Source: Glandiceps talaboti (Eukaryota; Hemichordata; Enteropneusta; Spengelidae). Taken from it: a stretch of 64,000 bases of DNA. The stretch is taken from assembly GCF_964340395.1 (NCBI RefSeq), contig NC_135561.1, positions 10,587,232 through 10,651,231 of the forward strand. The letters are read 5' to 3'. Positions 1 to 12,700 of this stretch are shown here, piece after piece. The notes under the pieces were generated by a model, which saw only the letters and a list, made by a program, of their open reading frames with translations, did not search any database and was not told the DNA's origin. Both the position numbers and the translations under genes were made by a program. Each line of letters starts with the position of its first letter. Within the stretch, counting starts at the first letter, position 1.

Positions 1-469
1 CATTTTTTACCTTCCATAAGGGTAGGTTATGCCATGCTTTTGTCTGTCTCTGTGTGTGTGTGTGTGGGGGGTGTCTGTCTGTCTGTGGACAAGATATCTA
101 AAAAAACTAATGCATTGATTCTAATGAAACTTGCTACACATCTTTCATATACTAATCACCAGAACTAATTAAGAATGTAAACTTCAAATTCAACATAATT
201 TAGTACATAGGTTAACCATAACAAAGCACAGTAGATTTGGTACATATGTTAACCATAACAAAGCATAGTAGACATGTCCTAAAAAGCTAGTTAGCGTAGT
301 TTTTAGTTGTAATGGATAAGTAGCATAATTAATTATTTTCATTAATTAAACCACGTCTAAAGAATGCACACTTCAAATTCTGTGGTATATATATATATAT
401 CAACCATAACAATGCACACATATCCTGTAAATCCTGTTGGCATAGTTTTTATTTTAACTTCTCAGGAGT

Positions 470-826
470 TTAAAGTGGCCGGTGGATGAAGATTGTGTAT
501 TTATTTTGGATTTTTAATTTATATACCAATTTTATCATGGCTTCCTACTTGAAAAATCAATATAAAACAACATTAACTAAGTCTGTGTTTGTAACTCAAT
601 ACATTACAAAAAGCTAAAAAAAATAGTGTACAAAGATAGTTATTGCAGGTACAATAACAAACATTTTACACATTTATTAAGCTATTTCAAGTTATTGAGT
701 TACAAAAAAAAAACTTGGAATATGTTGTTTTACACTGATTTTTCAAGTAGGAAGCCATGATAAAATTGTTTCATAAATTAAAAATCCAAAATAAAGACAC
801 AATGCTCATTCATATGACCACTTTAA
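470..826. mobile_element. Foldback MITE, family A copy 1
   Basis: About 357 bp whose two halves are reverse complements (arms about 170 bp). Ends read TTAAAGTGGCC and GACCACTTTAA, so the flanking TTAA may be the target duplication, as in piggyBac-type elements. Arms include GGATTTTTAATTTAT and AAAATCAATATAAAACAAC. Non-autonomous: no coding capacity. Matching copies lie at 7827 and 18015. Confidence 0.88.
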
Positions 827-1799
827 TATATGTGTGATTACTAACCACTCTTGACTAGAACATTTTGAGAGGCTTCGTGCAACCATCCTTTCATAGCCGT
901 GAATTTGCATATGTAAACACAGAACCATTCTACGTTAAGAAGGAGAGAGGGGTGTCTGAGATAGGATGTCTATGTACAAGCAAACAGGGTGAATGTCCAT
1001 CAAGAAATGCTGATGACATACACAAGTACTTTATATAAAATCTATCGAATGTTGTACTTTATACAAAGGTTTGAAATGCTATAGTATACCTCTAGACCCA
1101 ACATATAAGACTTTTACTTTCTGCTGTACCTCCAATGTTGTTAAAGATACCATATTTGTTAAAACGATAAAAAGTACCAAAATTGATCCCAATATAATAT
1201 GAATACGATAACGGCACAGTGAACAAGCTGCCTGTGTCTCTTTAATTACACTGTGGTCTATTTCATCCCCTAAAGTTTTTAAGAAATATATTTGACTTGT
1301 TTTCCATATCCAATGATTACACAACACAAAATGAAATGTTCAGGAGAAATATTATTTAATCAGTGTTATTTTCTCATAAAATGGACAAAGAGAAGTAGCA
1401 AATATAAGTACAGCATGGTATAGGTGTCTAAAAAATAGCATAGTCCACTTTCCTGGCAAAAACAGCCAACTGTCAGATATTAAAGACACTTGTGGGACCA
1501 CTACTAATATTTATGGTCAAGTACAAAAATACAAATAGCACTGCAGAAATTGTGATAATTACACTAATTGGCAATATACCGGTGCAAGAATTAAACAAAA
1601 AAAGCATAAAACTGCAAACTTTCAACTTTACAATTTTGTGATTTTAAAAGAACCTTCAACCATAATTCCCTAACATATTCATTCATGTAAAAAAAAAAGT
1701 TGTTTGGTGCTACAGACCTTTAAAATTTGTACTGCAGATAAATTTTGATAGAAAAAGTTAATTTGACAGTGAAAGTGCAAATGACCTACTGACTGAAAG

Positions 1800-2095
1800 C
1801 AAGCAGCACTCCATATATGGACATTACCAACTATTACCATATATGGATATATAGACATCAAAACATATATGGATGTGATTATGCATTCATACTTTGAGGT
1901 TAGTATTTGTTCCATACATGGATGTTATTTTACCAATATAAGGACATCATGATATATCTCCATATATGGACATTATATAAATCACATTTCCATATATGGA
2001 TATTGCTACATATTGTATTTATGCAAATTCATACAGAAATCTATATATAGGCATGATTTGAATACCATCCTTCAAGGATGATTTGCAATTCCAAG
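1800..2095. repeat. CArG-rich repeat, copy 1
   Basis: Contains the perfect 10-mer CCATATATGG at 1811, 1837, 1960 and 1990, plus a near match at 1912. It ends in a block (ATTGCTACATATTG to GAATACCATCCTTCAAG) that recurs at 5677-5763. CCATATATGG fits the serum response factor consensus CC(A/T)6GG, but function here is unproven. Confidence 0.75.
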
Positions 2096-3271
2096 TGGAG
2101 CTGACTTGACACAATGTGAATGGTAAACAGCTGGTGGCCGTTTGTAAATTGCAAACCAAAATACAAATCTGCTCTCATCCAATCACCTGTAGTAAAAGGC
2201 ACATAGTCACACAGACTAGAAATGAACCAGAGTTCAACAAACTTAGATATGGATTATGATATTTCAAAACTCTCTGAGTGAATCATAATTTATATACCTG
2301 TCACAGATCAATTTACATTGTTGAAGAGTTAGTTAAAATACATGCACTATGGAGGACAACTGTGGACAACTTACAACATATTTTATACACAAACAATTTT
2401 GTTACTCACAGGGTCAAGAAACTGTTGAGAGCTTAACTCAAGAGATTATCTTATTATAAGTTATATCAACACTGTACTAAAGTTGGCCAATGTGTTTGTC
2501 TCATGGTACTGATTACAGTTACCCAACCTTGCAGTTATTTTGAAAGGTCATCTTGTAATAGCACCCTCTACGTCTATGTTTATGTTTTGTTTTTGTTTTT
2601 ATTATATTGTGTTGTAGCTAGTGCAAGGATGAAAGGTTTTCATGTATGAAAAGTATATACTATACACCTTGAAAGAACTTACAAATTCACTGAAAAGTTG
2701 ACATCAAATAATCATCTTCTGAATTCAATGAAAGAAACTTTTACTTGTTATCATGCAACATTTTGGAATAAAGAGTTTTCAATTCAAAATGACAAAATAG
2801 TCTAGACTGCAGAGGGGTATAATCATCATAAACCACAGTTTACGGCACTGTCCAAGATGCACCACTAAGCGGTACATATTTAGTGTATACTTATTTATCA
2901 ATAAATTTGTAGTATATTTATTATACATATTTCTTTGTTTCAGCAGAAATACGCACTCTGGCTTGCGAGAATGAGATGGGAAATTTTCGAAAGATGAGAA
3001 ATTTTGTTTATTTTTTAGCATGATAAAGATTTTGATAATTTACTCTTTTACCAAATGATATACAAATGTTGTCATTAAAATAAGTTTCAAAATTTTTAAT
3101 AATCGGTCTTAATGAATTCTATTGTTCATGTTTAGACTTATTCATGATCTAGTGTCTAACCCTACCAGTATTCCATAAAATGTACAATTTGTAGACAAAT
3201 ACTAACTGTACAATCAAATTGGGGTAACCTTGGTGTTTCTTTCTTTACATAAACAAAGACACATTTTAAGC

Positions 3272-3590
3272 CCTAAATTAACAACAACAGAGGCACCACA
3301 CACATCAGGGTTCTGTACCCATGCCCTAAGCTCACAAGAACAGAGGCACCACACACACACCACGGTTCTATACCCATGCCCTAAGTTCACAAGAACAGAG
3401 GCACCACACACACACCACGGTTCTATACCCATGCCCTAAGTTCACAAGAACAGAGGCACCACACACATCAGGGTTCTGTACCCATGCCCTAAGCTCACAA
3501 GAACAGAGACACCACACACATCAGGGTTCTATACCCATGCCCAAAGCTCACAAGAACAGAGGCAATACACATCAAGGTTCTGTACCTAAT
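3272..3590. repeat. Minisatellite, about 53-55 bp unit, 6 copies
   Basis: Tandem units carrying CACAAGAACAGAGGCACCAC, then GGTTCTATACCCATGCCCTA. Units differ mainly in the length of the inner CA run. A single diverged relative lies at about 4235-4345. Confidence 0.9.
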
Positions 3591-4443
3591 CACTTTGACA
3601 AATGTGTTCTTACCAATAGAGTGACAAGTGTATACAGTGTTAGTGCTCCATGTATGTTTACTCCTGATCTATTGTGTGATTCTAAAACTCATGGGGTATG
3701 CTAATATCCGATATTGGAACTTGTTTATTTTTGGGTTGAAGTTTGTCTGTGTTTGTGTCAAAAACGTTAAATTCCACAAATGAAACATCAAGGCAACTCC
3801 AATTAGACTTAATTGTGTATGTATCTGATTCATAACTGTTTACATATGGTCATCAAGTCAGTGTACACAGCACCATCAATGATGAAATAGAGAGATATGA
3901 GTCATGTAACAAGGCTATGACTGTAAATGTTTCCTGTAATTTCAAGTCAAAAACCATTGATAAAGTTACAGCTACTGACTGGGGCTTTTTTTTAGTTCCA
4001 AATCATTTTTGACGATTTTGTTTCCATATATATACAATATTTTAGATGTGAGTGATTGTGTTACTTATAAAGTGTTTATTTGTTTGCACATATTTACTCT
4101 TGTAGTTTTTAGGCAAAGAACAGTTTTACTGATGATTAACTTAATTATCAAGAATTACATAATTGTCATGGTCTTCAAAATCCTTACAGTACAAACAAGG
4201 TTACCTTTAACATTTCACTCATGGGATATGATCTTTTTTGCACAAAGATAGACACATTTTAACTTCACAGTAACAATAACACAGACGCAGCACACACACA
4301 CACACACACACACAATAGGATCCTTTACCCAATCACACTGAAAAGTGATAAGCATTGCTATTTTAGTGTAGAACAAACAAGGAGACATGACTCATGCTAC
4401 TGAAGTGTTGAGAATGCATGGACTTGATGATTTTAATGACTTC

Positions 4444-4695
4444 AATAGGGAACTTGCAAACCCGCCATGTTGAATGCTGCATGCTGGGAAATGTGATAAT
4501 AAATACTGATCAATTAGTATTGTAAACAATAATATTACATTGTTTTTAACCACAAAGAATAAATTCATATTTACCCTGACCATTGTGTGACGTTTATTTT
4601 ATCGGTAGCCCAAGATTACGTATTGCGATAACCACAGGTAATCCCATAGTCCTTTGCATCTGAGCATGCTTAGTCTGGATTGCAAGTTCCTTATT
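4444..4695. mobile_element. MITE family B copy 1
   Basis: About 250 bp with terminal inverted repeats ATAGGGAACTTGCAA and TTGCAAGTTCCTTAT. The interior includes CATGCTGGGAAATGTGATAA and ACCCTGACCATTGTG. Further copies lie at 33537, 35070 and 54885. Confidence 0.85.
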
Positions 4696-4974
4696 GTTTA
4701 CTTTCCTACTGATATTAACATTACACATTGACTTGATGATTTTAATGACTTCAATTGTTTACTTTCTTATGATAACCAACATGATTAAGTCTATAGAAAA
4801 TTTGTGTTGTTCCGATTGCGTTCAATTATAGCCTAGGTGGGTAGGTACAGTTTTTTAAAATTTATTTGTGAGTGTCTAGTTCAGGTAGTTATGTTTTCTG
4901 TTGTTTTCCATATGGTCTCTGTGTTATTGATTTCTTCCTATCACATGTACAGCCATTACAGATTGGAAGAACAG

Positions 4975-5140
4975 TTTTATATTGTCTTTTTAAGTTTATG
5001 TCAGTTTCTGCATCCACTATTTCTTGTTAGACTTCACAATTTTTGCGAAATACGTAAAAAAAAACACGTTTTAGGGTCGGCAGTGAAAACTAGGTGGGGT
5101 CGGGTAATCAGAACCAAACAATGTATTTTTTAGTCTTTAC
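4975..5140 (-). repeat. Dispersed repeat family F, copy 1
   Basis: Matches the reverse complement of 13288-13440: the segments CACAATTTTTGCGAAATACG and CTAGGTGGGGTCGGGTAATC are recognisable in both. A further fragment lies at 13708-13780. Class unknown. Confidence 0.6.
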
Positions 5141-5584
5141 TTATTTGTGTCTACATCCAAACTGTGTGCGGCATGTCTATAATTGTTTCTCTTGCTGCTG
5201 AAGTTATTCTGATGATGTGCAAAAAATGTCATCATCCATAAAAAAAATGCTAAGGTAACCCTGCTTGCCCTGTAAGTGTGAGACATACAACTTTTTTTTC
5301 ATTACTTTTGACACTCTTTAATATCACAGTCATTTTATTACTGTGAGTTGTAAATACAAAATTACTTAGCTGTCACCATGGTAACATTAAAAAGATTCAA
5401 GTACAATATCATATTTTTTAATAAATCCCCCATCAAAAAGTCAATGAAATAAAATTTACAACTGTGAAATGAATCATAAAGTGAATTCACAAAACTTAGC
5501 TTGTCCTTAATATACCCTGTTCTTCTCTTCCTTGTAAAAATTGTGTAAAAATTTACACAAAAGATTTTAAAGGCATTATTTTCT

Positions 5585-5765
5585 TTTTCCATACATGGAT
5601 GTTTATTATTCTACCCACTTCCATAATTATAATCACATCATAATTCCATATATGGGCATTTCTATCAAACACAATTCCATATATGGATATTGCTACATAT
5701 TTGTATTTATGCAAATTTCTACAAAAATCCATATATAGGCATGATTTGAATACCATCCTTCAAGT
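5585..5765. repeat. CArG-rich repeat, copy 2
   Basis: Diverged copy of 1800-2095 in the same orientation. Perfect CCATATATGG at 5646 and 5677, a near match at 5589, and the same tail GGCATGATTTGAATACCATC. Confidence 0.75.
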
Positions 5766-6506
5766 CAAGTAATGTGTGGATTTTGACTCTCGTTACCCAT
5801 CACAACTAGCATTGCCCTGATGGTATTTACTTTAGAAACTTCAGCCAGAAATTCATTGCAAATTCCTATCAGGGATTCTAAATTTGTCTGCTGTGAGAGC
5901 ACGTAATAAGAACCAATGAGGAGACTGGCAGAGCAGTACAATGTAAACATGATTAGCATATCATGAATGTTGCTGTGTCTAATTTTAGATTTTAATACAG
6001 CCATTAGGGCAATGCTAGGCGAGAGGGGAGATGACAGTCGAAATTCCATTATGACTTGACTCTGAGCTACATTTTGTTTTTCACCAAAAAACTTTCAATA
6101 TTATTGAATATAGCAGATGGTCCATTGAAAAGCAAAGGAAAAGCTTTCCTCTGTCTTTTTTTTATTTGATCTATAGATACAGCCTTGTTTTGATTATGCC
6201 AAACAGAAAATTTACTGTAATGTTGCAAAAAAATAATAATATCTGATCACTTTGTGTCTGTAAAAAAGATGCAATGTGCGCTTTTGATAACGGTATACAC
6301 CAACTTCTTATGAAGCACCAACATTTGGTGTTTCCTCTAACCCTTATTATGTTGTAAAATAACAACAAGATCATGTTTTCATCATTTTGGCCTAGGACGA
6401 AAAAAATTTGTCTTTTAATTGATGGCACACACTGTTGGGTTGCAAGTAAAAGCTACAAAAGAGAATCTCTCCAACGCTAAGTACTACGGATAAAACTAAC
6501 GACTCT

Positions 6507-6781
6507 TTATTCACTTTTCGTGGCACCTTGCTTGGCTTTCTTTTTCTCCACTTCCTCATTGTACTTGTCATCTATTTTCTTGATGATTGGAGGAAGATCT
6601 TCTCGAGATTTCGCAACTGGTTGAAAGAGTAGTTCAGGTGCTGCAAGCTCACCTTTGGTAATTTTGTCGCAGGTTAGTAGAAGATCGTAGTTGATTTGTT
6701 CCGATACGACCGAGTCTTGTTTGTAGTCTGGGTGGTTACTGACAAACTCTCGCATCCACTTGGCAACTGTTAATAGTTTAC
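6507..6781 (-). CDS. GCLC: GCLC exon 15 (stop codon)
   Basis: Encodes [20 protein letters not shown], then [20 protein letters not shown] and a tail ending AKQGATKSE. The tail after PELL is lysine-rich and unlike the vertebrate end. Acceptor ATTTAG; the stop TAA is at 6507-6509 and overlaps an AATAAA. A second AATAAA on this strand lies at 6161-6166. Confidence 0.96.
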
Positions 6782-9700
6782 CTAAATGGACAAAGATGAT
6801 TGATTGCCATTAAAAAACGCCAACTAATTTGCAACAATGTGGATTTAAAACCCTCTTGCCATGGCAACAGCAATCTTTACTCCCACTGATTAACTATTCA
6901 GGTGAGCCACCCAAAGGGACTTGCTTTTTTGACATCTGGTCTGAAATGCGGAGTGCTTTTTTTATATTTGTTTTGTCTGAAAGGAGTCATTGGAGTGGTG
7001 TTTATTCAGATATACACATGATTTCTATTGGTTTTCACACTGGGTGTGTGTGTATTATTCACATGCTGCCTAAAAAAAAGGTGGGGTAGGTAATTTGCTA
7101 TTGCTCCTTTCTAAATTTTCTCTTCCTAGCCCCACATCCCATCACTGTCTTCTGTAAATACCCCCCCCCCCACCCACTCCAAAGTCGAAACACATCCTTC
7201 CTCTGCCCAAACGTGTCCCCCATCTTAATGCATATACTTTCACCACTGAGGGCGCTATACACTGAATTCGACCACATTGTTGATAAAAACGTTTATATGT
7301 GGGTGCGATAGGCTACTAAACATGAATTACAGTGTTATCTATATTTACCTGCGGCTCTCTTTTCAATGAGTTCCAAATATTGTGAAATACTACAACATGT
7401 ATCCACATCTACTTCCATTGTCTGTAAATATTCCTTGATGAGGGGTACCAATCCTGGAAATGGTTTGCCATCAACTTCTCCACCATTAATGATGGTATCT
7501 ATGCTCATTAACGCACACTCATCATCAATATTCCCAGTATTGCACTGTTTACCACCTGTGGGACCAAATTACAATCAAATCAAATCAAATCAAATTACAA
7601 TCATCAATAAAGCTACACTAGCTGCAACTGAGACGTTTTTTTTATCAAGTAGCCACAGATATATTCACCAAAAATTGAACAGTTACTTATAAAAGACATG
7701 GCATCTGACCAAAAATGTTCATCAGCTTGGTAGATCAAATGACCTACAAAGGTTATAACACACAATCAGTTTAAAGTTAGCATTGAGTTTTCAATCCTCT
7801 CTTGGTTGATATTGCATCTGTCCGTGTTAAAGTGGCCATATGGATGAGAATTTTGTATTTATTTTGGATTTTTATTTGATAAAATAGCTTCACTATGTTT
7901 TTCTACTTGAAAAAATAATGTGAAATAACATGTACCAAGTCCATTATCACATCTCAATAAATGGCAAAACATTAAACAATGTGTAAAATGTTTGTTATTG
8001 TACGTACAATAACAAACTTTTTACACGTTTGGCATCTTTTTGCAATGTATTTAGTTATGAACATGGACTTGGTATATGTTCTTTCACATTATTTTTTCAA
8101 GTAGAAAAACATAGTGAAGCTGTTTTATCAAATAAAAATCCAAAATAAATACCAAATTCTCATCCATATGGCCACTTTAATAGATGGTCAATATTACCTG
8201 TAGGTAGTGTAATGACAAGTTTAATTCTTGAGCAAAAGCTTGGTTCTAAATAAGCTTGGTTCTAAATATGTCAACATGTTTAAAAGTGCATGAATTGTAA
8301 CAAGGGAGTATCATTTTTCAATCAGACAACCAGTGGTTTTTCCCACTTGGTCACTGAGTACCCTAAATGGACTGAACTATGATTTACTTCTACTTCCAGT
8401 TCTATACTGTGTAAACATCCAAACCAATCCAATCTAATACACTGTTCAAAAAGGATTATCATCACACAGGCATAACGCTGGCGGCATCCTTTACATTGTA
8501 GATCTCACCCGTGTTCAGGTGAATACGATCTATGAGATCGGTGATATCAATGCTGGAGAGGGCAGATTTGAAACTGTCTATTAGCTTTGATTGTTGAATG
8601 GATAGATGTAAGAGACTCCATTCTGGAATTATCCGAGGAATAAGTGAATATTTATGACAGAGATAGATAATCACACTCAATAAAAACTTTTTATCAAAAT
8701 GCTCCTACAGTGATTTGAATTTTAAAAAAAAACATAAGTGGGAATGGTCCTAACATCTAATGGGACAACTCACATTTGCACACACTATAATTTGCAGCCA
8801 ACAACACTAGATTTACAGTTATTCATTTAGGTCAAAGGTCATGTCTTTCAAATTACAGAAACAAAGTTACTTACGGGGATGCAGGTCTTTTCTAAAGTAG
8901 AACTCACACTGGCCAACTGCATCTCTCTTCTGAGCTTCTTGCATATTATAGTCCACCTGAATAAATGACAGAGGTGTTAAAACATTTTTGAGGAGGAAAA
9001 GACCTGTGTTATGATTTTAATGAAACTTTGATAAGTGTCATGTCGATCGCCTACATACATTTTATGTTCAAAACTTTGTTAGGCTAAGTGGTCCTTCTAA
9101 TAAATGTTCAATAAGATAAGCAGTCATAGGAAAAGGCATGGTTTCTGACTTGAGAGTTATGTTTTGTTCTGAATGTTTTGTACTGCACTTGAGAATAACG
9201 GTCAGTTTTCCAGTTCCACAATGCATTGCATGAGACAAAGTTGCTTATGTTGTTACCTTAAGGCTTGTGTTGTCTTTTATTAAATTTGAAATAACATTTT
9301 CATCATGAAAGACAAGTTGACCTCTTTAACTGTGAGTGATTTTATAGAACAAAGACTAAATGCTATCAATGACATAGAAAGATGTTATTGGTTATCCATG
9401 GGTATGGTCAGATGACACACCTTTCTCTGTATAGCAAGTGCAAACCCCAAAGCACACACAGAATACAAGACATCAAATGGGGAAATGTTTCATGTATCTT
9501 TGAACCGGCAACAGGTCTATTTTAATTTCAGTGAAAGATCATGTCTTATCATCAAAGCCTATACCACATGTTGTGCAGAACTAATATACAATTTTTAATA
9601 TACAATATGTTACTTGTTTATGTCACACTGTGAAGTAACTCAAAATAAAGTGTAACAATTTCTAAACAAGCTACAGACACAGCTCCTTTGCACTACTTTC

Positions 9701-12700
9701 ATGAGTGTGATTTGAGAATAATTTCACCTACCTTTGAGATGGGCATGAGAAAGTTCAAATCGTATGACAAAATAACCCTTGTAAGTAGGACCACAAATAC
9801 GACATAGGCTGCATTCTCAAAATCAGTTAATTGCACCTGGTGAGAGACAAAACAACCAATGTGAACAAATAGATTAGAAAGACTACATATATGAACATGA
9901 AACAACAAAAACAACATAGCCAGCTTTCTCTAAATTTGTTAATTGCACCTGGTAAACTTTTAAAGGACAAAATGACCAATGAGAATATAGATTAGACAAA
10001 CTGCAAGCACAGGATTGGTTGTATTCTCAAATTATGTTAATTACACCTGGTGAGGGAGAAAATGACCAATGAGAACACAGCTTAGGAAGACTACAGTCAC
10101 AACATAAGTAGCATTCTCAGAGTCTTTTAATTACAACAAGTTTACAAAATAAGAGAAGCACAACTTATACGATGACTGTAAAAGATTCTACTGTAGTAAA
10201 AGAGATGTTTTGAATCCATAAACTATACATTTGACTAATAACCTTTGACCTGTCATGTAATTACCAACTGACCAATCAGATACTTACTTCAGCAGGTCTG
10301 AACTCTACTCTCCATCCTATAGTGGAGTTGGCAGGTGGTGGTTTGAATCTCATAGTCTGCCAATTGGTTGATTGGATATTCTGTAAGATAGACATCATAA
10401 AATAACGAGTAAATATACACCCAAAAAAGTTATATTGATTTTGTTTGACTATGTGTACACAGTCTTATTGTATGCTCCCGGGGAGTTTAGGAAGACTAAA
10501 AAAGGGCTGTTGTGCTGTTCTGATCCTCAGCCAGGGGTAATAATTGTAAAGTGCTTTGAGCACGGCGTGGGAAAGTGCTATATAAGAACCCAACATTATT
10601 ATTATTATTGTTGTTATTATACTTAGGAGAATGTCACCATCTAACCACATTTCAGACTTCTGTAAGCACAAACAGTTTGCTTCTAAAATGGTGCATTCTT
10701 TCTTCAATTCAAGATTACACAATACTTTCAATATTTCTGTTGGCCAATAAAATATAACTTTAAAATTACAAGGCTAAGCCAAGGTGAAATTTCAGAAGTG
10801 ATATACCTTGGAAGTAGAGTTCTAGATTACATGAATGGTTATAAACTGAGAAATACAAATTTGTGTCTAAACCCTTCAGTTACAGGTTTTGAGTACCACC
10901 AGCACACAGAATCTTTAACAAACACTCTTCTTTTTTTGGCAATTTCATGTATTTCAAAGCATGACACCAGACAATGATTTTATGAAATCAGTAAATGAAA
11001 TTCCTTTTAATGTGTGTGCAGTATCTGTTTACAAGTTTGTATAAGTTTGTAATTCAAATCTCCAGCATAACCAACAGATGAGTTTCAATACATATTTGTA
11101 ATGACATGGCCAATAAGGATATTTGATATGATATGATATGATATGATAAGATACGATATGATATGACATATGATACGATATATGATATATGATAAGATAC
11201 CATATGATGACATATGACACGATATATGATATGATATGATATATGATACGGTATATGATATATGATATGATATATGATATATGACACAGTATATGGTATA
11301 TGATATGATATATGATATATGATACGGTATATGATATATGATATGATATATGATACGGTATATGATATATGATATGATATAATTATGATAATATGATATG
11401 ATTTGATTTGATTTGATTTGATTTGATGACAAGACACATTCAGATTTTCATATTCCTATCAGTTTTTAAAAAGAGAAATAACATGTCATCTATTTCGGGG
11501 AATGATACCATGACAACCTGCCATGACAACCTACCTCAAAATGATCTGTATCATTTTCATCATCCAGGTTTATCTTCTCACTAAACAAGGAGACTGGATC
11601 TCTGATAAATAAATGTGCAATATGCCTGGCCAGCAATTTATCTATCCCTGTCAATAAACAAGACAAATAACCTTCAATTTATGTTGATAATCCATCATTG
11701 ATAATGTATTGATAATGTATTGATAATGTACAGCTAACATACTGATAATGTATTGAGAATGTACTGAGAATGTATTGATAATGTTTTGATAATCTTCTAC
11801 GATTATAAGGAAATATAAGTCATGTAAATCTCTGTCTACTCTCAAGCTTACTTCAATCCAGGACAAAGTCATATATATCCAAGTCAACACTAAGTCACTA
11901 ATCTTCATTTAAGATAAAGTCACATATATCTAAGTCAACACTAAGTCACTAATCTTTATTAGATAAAGTCACATACATCTATTAAAATCAACACTAAGTC
12001 ACGCCTCTCCCAGACAAAAGTCATATATTCCTCAGTCCAGACTAAGTCGCTTTTCAGGTAATCTCTTCTACCATGTTACTTACCTGAGTTGATCAGATCC
12101 TGACATATCTGTTCATCTAGCACTAAGTCAATATCGTTATATCTCTCTCCTGCCTCAGATATGTAACTATCTATTGAATCATATCTTGACTTAGGAATTA
12201 CAAACTTATCATTCTTCAATGGCTGAAAAAAAAACCCACAAAAGAATCTTGAATAAAAGATGTCTATTACAAACTTGTTTCTAAGGTGCATGGATTCATA
12301 AAGACAAAAAATAACAGATTTTGATATTTTATGGCTATGTAAACTAATGGAAACAATTCTTAACTTTTCAGTGCAACCTCCCTCACACTAGTCGCAATTA
12401 CCCAGACTCCTCTGCCTTCTGTTGGCCCCAGAGAGTCTAGGGAAATGCATAGCATCAGCGATGTTAATCTAAGATGGTGACTGTCACTGGACTTGGACTG
12501 TGTTTCATTGGATGAAAATGATTCCTAAGTTTCATTTTTATCAACTCTGTACATATTTCATGGAAATTATACTCTAAAATTGTTGGAAAATGTCTTTGTT
12601 AGAAGATTTACTAAAATATGTTGAGCAGGAGTTGCCATCGTGTCATTTCACTACAGAGATCATGTTGTGGGTCGACACCTCAGAGCAGCCATCTTGTAAA

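Larger units (their letters stand above)
1..6506. other. Intergenic flank downstream of GCLC
   Basis: No gene is recognised here. Open frames are short and lack family resemblance. Besides the repeats listed separately there is a TG/TC-rich low-complexity patch at about 38-85. The stretches 827-1799, 2100-3230, 3600-4260 and 5770-6500 are AT-rich with nothing recognisable. Confidence 0.7.
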
